From Gemmatimonadaceae bacterium (GTDB taxonomy: Bacteria > Gemmatimonadota > Gemmatimonadetes > Gemmatimonadales > Gemmatimonadaceae), in contig JALHNZ010000025.1 of assembly GCA_022843265.1 (NCBI GenBank), positions 1 through 47,071 of the forward strand: a stretch of DNA of 47,071 nt, in the 5' to 3' direction. The position numbers were made by a program, and so were the translations under genes. Positions 43,365 to 47,071 of this stretch are shown here, one piece after another (within the stretch, counting starts at the first letter, position 1; the number at the start of each line of letters is the position of its first letter). Below the pieces are notes generated by a model. The model made no database searches. It was not told the origin of the DNA and saw nothing but the letters and a program-made list of their open reading frames with translations.

Positions 43365-44213
43365 ATGTACGTTGAACATCTCCGCGTTCCGATTGGCGGC
43401 GGCACCTTGCACGTGGAACGCATGGGACGAGGCGATCGTCCCGTGGTCCTGTTGCACGGATTTGGGACCAACGCCACGCTGTGGCGCGGCGTGTCGGCGC
43501 GCCTGGCCAACGCGGGCATGGTGGCCCTGGCCGTCGACCTGCTGGGGCACGGCGAGTCGGATCGCCCACTGGATGCCACGTACGATCTGGCCACGCAGGC
43601 CGACGTGCTCGTCCGGGCATTGAGCGCGCTGCGCGTGCGCCAAGCAACCATCGTGGGGCAGGACGTGGGCGGACTGGTGGGGCTGGCGTTGGCTTCTCGA
43701 CACCCCGAGCGAGTGCATCGGCTGGCGATCCTCAATCCGCCCGATATCACCAACCTGCCGTCGGCGCCTGTGCGCGCCATGCAGCGGGCCGCGGCTCGGC
43801 TGGCCATTGGCGCCTCGAGCGCCCGCCTGGGCGCGGCCGCCCTGCTTGGCGCCGTGCTCAGCGATGCGGTGGCCGACCCCGCCGGCCTTCCCGCCTCGGC
43901 GATGGCGCGATACCTCGCACCCTGGGCTGGATCCGGTGGCGTGGAGCAGCTCCAGTTGCTGGCCCGCACGCTGGAAGGCGACGGCGTTGAGCTCGACGCG
44001 TTGGACCACGTGCGCACCCCCACGCTGGTGCTGCGCACTGACGGGGATCGCACGGTGCCGGCGGCTGTCTCAACGGCACTGAGCGCAGCGCTTCGAGGCG
44101 CTGAGTTGCGAACAATGGTGGGCGTGGGACGTCTGATTGCGGAAGACGCGCCCGACACATTGGCTCGTACGCTGCTCGAATGGATGAATGCCGCAACGAA
44201 TCGCGCCGCGTAG
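43365..44213 (+). CDS. Alpha/beta hydrolase with Asp nucleophile but no catalytic His
   Basis: A 282-aa alpha/beta hydrolase-fold protein. The oxyanion segment is LLHGFGTNATLW (29-40), the nucleophile elbow is VGQDVGGLVG with Asp 100, as in epoxide hydrolases and haloalkane dehalogenases, and the acid position is TDGDRTVP (Asp 228). The usual GxGH near the C-terminus appears as GVGRLIAEDAP, so Arg 256 takes the place of the catalytic His. Such a protein would form but not hydrolyse a covalent ester intermediate, or act non-catalytically. ATG 43365 was chosen. Function unknown. Confidence 0.8.
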   Translation: MYVEHLRVPIGGGTLHVERMGRGDRPVVLLHGFGTNATLWRGVSARLANAGMVALAVDLLGHGESDRPLDATYDLATQADVLVRALSALRVRQATIVGQDVGGLVGLALASRHPERVHRLAILNPPDITNLPSAPVRAMQRAAARLAIGASSARLGAAALLGAVLSDAVADPAGLPASAMARYLAPWAGSGGVEQLQLLARTLEGDGVELDALDHVRTPTLVLRTDGDRTVPAAVSTALSAALRGAELRTMVGVGRLIAEDAPDTLARTLLEWMNAATNRAA

Positions 44214-44433
44214 ACGTTTATAGAGGGAAGGACACTGGTTTCTGCAGTGCTCTTCGGCTAGCTTTTCATAGCTGCACGGTGTCGTGTCTCATCGTCGTTG
44301 CTGCGGGCGAAACCTGTGGTCAATGTCGGTGCGCTTGGTTCCGGAGCGCGTGAGCAGCACCACGTGCCCCCACGGACCACCGGGCGGCGCCGATCCCAGT
44401 GATCGGTTCGTTTGTTACGTATTTTCCCGAGAA

Positions 44434-44703
44434 ATGACCAAGCTCAAGCAACGTCCGCGTCGTGACGTCGCGCAGCCTTCGCCCTACGAAGAGGCCCGCG
44501 ACGAGATGTTTCAGCACATCATGCAGTGTGGTGTTATCGGGTCACATCCCGACGATCAGAAAGAATGGTTCGACAACACAATGCAGTACATGACGTCGCG
44601 GTACCCGGAGTTGAATGCTGTGCAGGTGAAGGATTTGCGGACTCTCGGTGAGCGCTTTGCGCAGCCGCCGCGTGCGCAGACTCAGGAAGCCGTCACCGCC
44701 TGA
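44434..44703 (+). CDS. Small hypothetical protein, 89 aa
   Basis: Not recognised. From ATG 44434 the protein is hydrophilic with an N-terminal basic patch (KLKQRPRRD) and a compact helical core containing EMFQHIMQCGVIGSHPDDQK, then a Tyr/Met-rich segment and a disordered Ala/Thr/Gln tail. A strong intrinsic terminator follows 34 nt after the stop, supporting expression. A longer frame from 44284 adds 50 residues of non-coding character. The 220-nt gap before it contains an IR CACTG/CAGTG and no obvious promoter. Confidence 0.65.
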   Translation: MTKLKQRPRRDVAQPSPYEEARDEMFQHIMQCGVIGSHPDDQKEWFDNTMQYMTSRYPELNAVQVKDLRTLGERFAQPPRAQTQEAVTA

Positions 44704-44737
44704 CGCTGTCCCCGATCTTTACGGATCGACACATCAG

Positions 44738-44771
44738 AAAGCCCTCGCTTGCAGCGGGGGCTTTTTGTTTT
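44738..44771 (+). terminator. Strong intrinsic terminator
   Basis: AAAGCCCTCGCT (44738-44749) pairs with AGCGGGGGCTTT (44753-44764) with one G-U pair and a 3-nt loop, followed by a T-run and GTTTTA. It ends the 89-aa gene and, read from the other strand, lies just after the stop of the convergent phosphatidyltransferase gene. Confidence 0.9.
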
Positions 44772-45324
44772 ATTCGCCGACCCGTTGTTCTGTGGTGGGC
44801 GCGGTGCGCTCGCGCCAGAGCATGAGTGTGTAGTCGGTCGTGGCCACGACGCTAATCACGAGTGACAGCAGGACGAGCGGCGTGACATAGCCTGGCGCGA
44901 GAAGCACCGACAGAAACGCGGTGAACTGGAGTGCGGTCACCACCTTGCCGGGCCAGCGCGCCCGAAACGGTATCGCGCGCAGCCAACTCACATTGCGCGC
45001 GACAAACCAGCCGATCAGACTCATCACGTCCCGGAACAGCAGGGCGGCGGCGTGCCACGGCAACAGCAACCCGTCAACCAGAAACTGGATCACCACCGCG
45101 AGCACGAACGTCCGATCAGCGACCGGGTCAAGCAGCGCACCAAAACGCGACGTGACCTTTTGTCGCCGTGCGAGCCACCCGTCGAAAAAATCGGTGAACG
45201 TCGCGACCACCAGCACCGCAACCCGGGCCGGCACCGCGTCCACGGCCAGAAAGCCGATCGCCAGCGCGAATCGAGATCCGGACACCAGATTCGGCAGGCT
45301 GAGATACGTGGAACGGTCGGTCAT
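44770..45324 (-). CDS. CDP-alcohol phosphatidyltransferase
   Basis: Integral-membrane enzyme that transfers a phosphatidyl group from CDP-diacylglycerol to an alcohol such as glycerol 3-phosphate in phospholipid synthesis. The 184-aa protein contains the full family signature D-x2-D-G-x2-A-R-x8-G-x3-D-x3-D at residues 45-70 (Asp 45, 48, 66 and 70), all catalytic acids present, and several membrane helices. It resembles PgsA in length and helix pattern, but the acceptor is not certain. The gene is alone; its divergent neighbour starts 68 nt away. Confidence 0.88.
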   Translation of the reverse strand: MTDRSTYLSLPNLVSGSRFALAIGFLAVDAVPARVAVLVVATFTDFFDGWLARRQKVTSRFGALLDPVADRTFVLAVVIQFLVDGLLLPWHAAALLFRDVMSLIGWFVARNVSWLRAIPFRARWPGKVVTALQFTAFLSVLLAPGYVTPLVLLSLVISVVATTDYTLMLWRERTAPTTEQRVGE

Positions 45325-45391
45325 AGCCTAAACGTACCCGATCTGGCAACCGGGGTGCCAGCGGGGACTCGCGCTGGTTATCGTCTCGCGC

Positions 45392-45760
45392 ATGGTCCCT
45401 TCGGTACGCGAGTCTGTGTCGTCTTCCCACGCCCACCTGGTCGCGGAGTTTCACGACGTGCCCGAGGAGTTGCTAGGGGACGCGTCGCGCCTCGGTGGCG
45501 TACTGGTTGCGGCCGCCGGGGCGGCCGGGCTGCATACGCTCGGTGCGCCGCTTGTGCGCACGCGTGCGCCTCACGGCGTTGATGCCATGCTGCTGCTCGA
45601 GGGTGGTCACGCCGCGCTGCACACGCACCCGGAACGCTCGGTGATCCTCGTCGACCTGCTGGCGCCGTTGCGCTTTGATCTGGTGCGCGCGTTTGATGTG
45701 TTGTCCCGTCGATTACTGCCCGGCGAAGTGCGCGCCGAACGCCTGTTGCGCGGCGCGTGA
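45392..45760 (+). CDS. SpeD-like protein lacking the pyruvoyl-forming serine
   Basis: A 122-aa protein resembling S-adenosylmethionine decarboxylase proenzyme (SpeD), which makes the aminopropyl donor for spermidine. SpeD-like features are the HAHLVAEFHDVPEELL start and the EGGHAALHTHPERSVILVDL region (70-89), which aligns with the canonical ESH-LS-IHTWPE motif. The Ser that self-cleaves to form the pyruvoyl group is replaced (Glu 70-Gly 71-Gly 72-His 73), and the conserved Cys of DxFTCG is missing, so it cannot be a normal decarboxylase. The stop overlaps the next ATG (TGATG), linking it to a polytopic protein. Family assignment is moderate. Confidence 0.6.
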   Translation: MVPSVRESVSSSHAHLVAEFHDVPEELLGDASRLGGVLVAAAGAAGLHTLGAPLVRTRAPHGVDAMLLLEGGHAALHTHPERSVILVDLLAPLRFDLVRAFDVLSRRLLPGEVRAERLLRGA

Positions 45761-47071
45761 TGCTGGCGCGACTTGGTCTGTTGCCACTGGTTGTGGCTGC
45801 GCTCGTCCTGGCGTGGAATGTCACGCTCTCCGGCTGGATTGCGACGCGACGTGAAGGCGCCTCGTGGTTCCGCAACCTCACGGCACTGGCGGGATTGCTC
45901 ATTGCGCCCGCTGCGGTGCTTGCGATTGCCGCATCAACCGACACCGGGGCGCGGACCATCACTGGCGTGGCGTGGCTCTGGCCGGTGACCTGCGTGCTGA
46001 TGGTGGCACAAGCAATCGCCGCCACGGCGGGGCGACTGGTGTCATTGTCCGTGGGTGTGCCCATCGTGTTCTACAACGTGCTGCTCGCGCTGGTCGCGAT
46101 TGGCGATGACCAGGTGTTGCGATCGGGATACGCGCCAGATGTACTGCAAGGGCTCATTGCCGCGCGTGACGCCGTGCTCGGCGTGGTGAGCGGACGCGCC
46201 GCTTTGGGATCACCACTGTCGGTGTTGATTCCGTTGATTGCGCCGGCGTATCCCGCTCGCTGGAGATCCAGTGCGTTTGTGCGCGCGGTGCTTGTGCTAT
46301 ACGCGGCGGCAACGCTCACATTGCTGGTCATGGAGTGGCCGCGCGGCATTGGTGCGGTGCGCAGCTACGATGCCTCTGCGCGCACGCTCGCCCCGCGTGA
46401 CGCACGCAGCTTTGCACTTGGCTTGCGACTCCTCCCCGACATTGCGGGCCTGCCAGACGCACGCGCGGTGCGTACAGGTGCAAGGCTCTATGACCGACTC
46501 AATCCCGATGCACTGCTGGTCTCGCTGAACGCATCGGCGGTACGATCGTCAGGCCTCGACTCACTCGTGCGCGTACTGGCGCCGTACCGCAGTGACAGCG
46601 TGCGCCTGATCGTGGCGCTGTCGTTTACGCGCGAAGATGCGATCGGCGTGCGCAACGCGCCCCAGCTCGCGAGTCGCCTGCGTCTTGATGCATTGCAACG
46701 CGTCACGGAGGCGCTGCGTCCGAACATCGTGATCCCCGCGCTCCCGCCGGCGTTGCCCGGTGTGTTGTTTACGCCAACAGTGTCCACGCTGTGGTGGCAG
46801 CAGCATCTTCGAGAGGCCGCGCGCACTGTACAGCGCGCGCGCCCGCAAACGAGTGTGATGTGGGTCGCCACCCGATTTGATGCGGCGGACAGTGTGATGC
46901 ACGCGTGGGCCACCGACAGCACCTCACCTGTCCAGCTCGTTGGATTTACACCCTTGCCGAGCTTTGCCGGGCTGGCGTCAGTCGACGCGCGTTTGCGTGT
47001 CGCCGATCGCTGGGTCGCAGCGCATGGTGCCGGAGCGCGTGCGCATTGGATGTTCATGGCGGGACTGCCGC
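45760..47071 (+). CDS. Polytopic membrane protein with extracytoplasmic domain (partial)
   Basis: Open frame from ATG 45760 to the right edge (at least 437 codons). Predicted membrane helices lie at about 3-23, 39-60, 69-90, 93-114, 150-165 and 172-192. They are followed by a large soluble region with alternating helix and strand segments (DALLVSLNASAVRSS, VRLIVALSFTRED, TSVMWVATRFDAADSV) that could form a TIM-barrel-like domain; no catalytic motif is recognised. It starts by TGATG overlap with the SpeD-like gene. The C-terminal end is outside the window. Function unknown. Confidence 0.65.
   Translation, partial: MLARLGLLPLVVAALVLAWNVTLSGWIATRREGASWFRNLTALAGLLIAPAAVLAIAASTDTGARTITGVAWLWPVTCVLMVAQAIAATAGRLVSLSVGVPIVFYNVLLALVAIGDDQVLRSGYAPDVLQGLIAARDAVLGVVSGRAALGSPLSVLIPLIAPAYPARWRSSAFVRAVLVLYAAATLTLLVMEWPRGIGAVRSYDASARTLAPRDARSFALGLRLLPDIAGLPDARAVRTGARLYDRLNPDALLVSLNASAVRSSGLDSLVRVLAPYRSDSVRLIVALSFTREDAIGVRNAPQLASRLRLDALQRVTEALRPNIVIPALPPALPGVLFTPTVSTLWWQQHLREAARTVQRARPQTSVMWVATRFDAADSVMHAWATDSTSPVQLVGFTPLPSFAGLASVDARLRVADRWVAAHGAGARAHWMFMAGLP

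Noticed and set aside
1-47071. Prophage, transposase or integrase
   Set aside because: No gene product with recombinase, terminase, capsid or transposase motifs was found; genes are housekeeping or envelope functions with uniform codon usage.

Overview
The window looks like chromosomal DNA of a GC-rich, diderm, respiring bacterium, most likely Gemmatimonadota. This is inferred from the mix of genes: two Oar-type TonB-dependent receptors with carboxypeptidase-regulatory N-termini, a SprA-like outer-membrane protein, LptF/LptG and MlaE/MlaD, a DUF92 membrane protein, and cytochrome c maturation and heme genes. No rRNA, tRNA, phage, transposase or CRISPR array was seen. Same-strand genes very often overlap as ATGA, GTGA, TAGTG or TGATG, and this settles many start codons.

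Layout. (1) 1-5843, outer-membrane assembly: a SprA-like gene leaves the left edge on the minus strand. Divergent from it are a 39-codon leader ORF and lptF-lptG-mlaE-mlaD. (2) 5885-16854, surface and secreted proteins: a secreted endonuclease I lipoprotein; a long palindromic repeat and a terminator; then, on the minus strand, an operon of two lipoproteins and a TonB-dependent receptor, preceded by a second receptor gene with its own terminator. A 13-bp motif recurs upstream of both receptor transcription units. (3) 17036-25536: an amino acid permease; a COX2-membrane-anchor-like protein with ctaB and an MsbA-like ABC exporter; a minus-strand group (V4R-like protein, M24 peptidase, lipoprotein); an orphan zinc-finger anti-sigma-like protein; DUF92.

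(4) 25687-30028: a tight five-gene operon (geranylgeranyl-reductase-like flavoprotein, flavin reductase-like protein, methyltransferase, SRPBCC/cyclase-like protein, ketoacyl synthase) that looks like a small biosynthetic pathway of unknown product. (5) 30239-41943, heme, cytochrome and central metabolism: ppa, hemB, hemC, a beta-propeller protein, a PhnB-like VOC protein, a Uma2 protein, an MFS transporter, and the operon ccmA-ccmB-ccmC-ccmD-hemD-MFS, with acs divergent. The ccmD gene (53 aa) is easily missed. (6) 42038-47071: small hypotheticals, a DsbA-like protein, an alpha/beta hydrolase lacking its catalytic His, a CDP-alcohol phosphatidyltransferase, a SpeD-like protein lacking the pyruvoyl-forming Ser, and a polytopic protein running off the right edge.

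The strongest candidates for something undescribed are the 25.7-30.0 kb biosynthetic operon, the receptor plus OB-module lipoprotein operon with its shared operator motif, the SpeD-like protein without a self-cleavage serine, and three dispersed intergenic elements built on a common 8-nt periodic motif. All functions are read from sequence motifs; no search was run.
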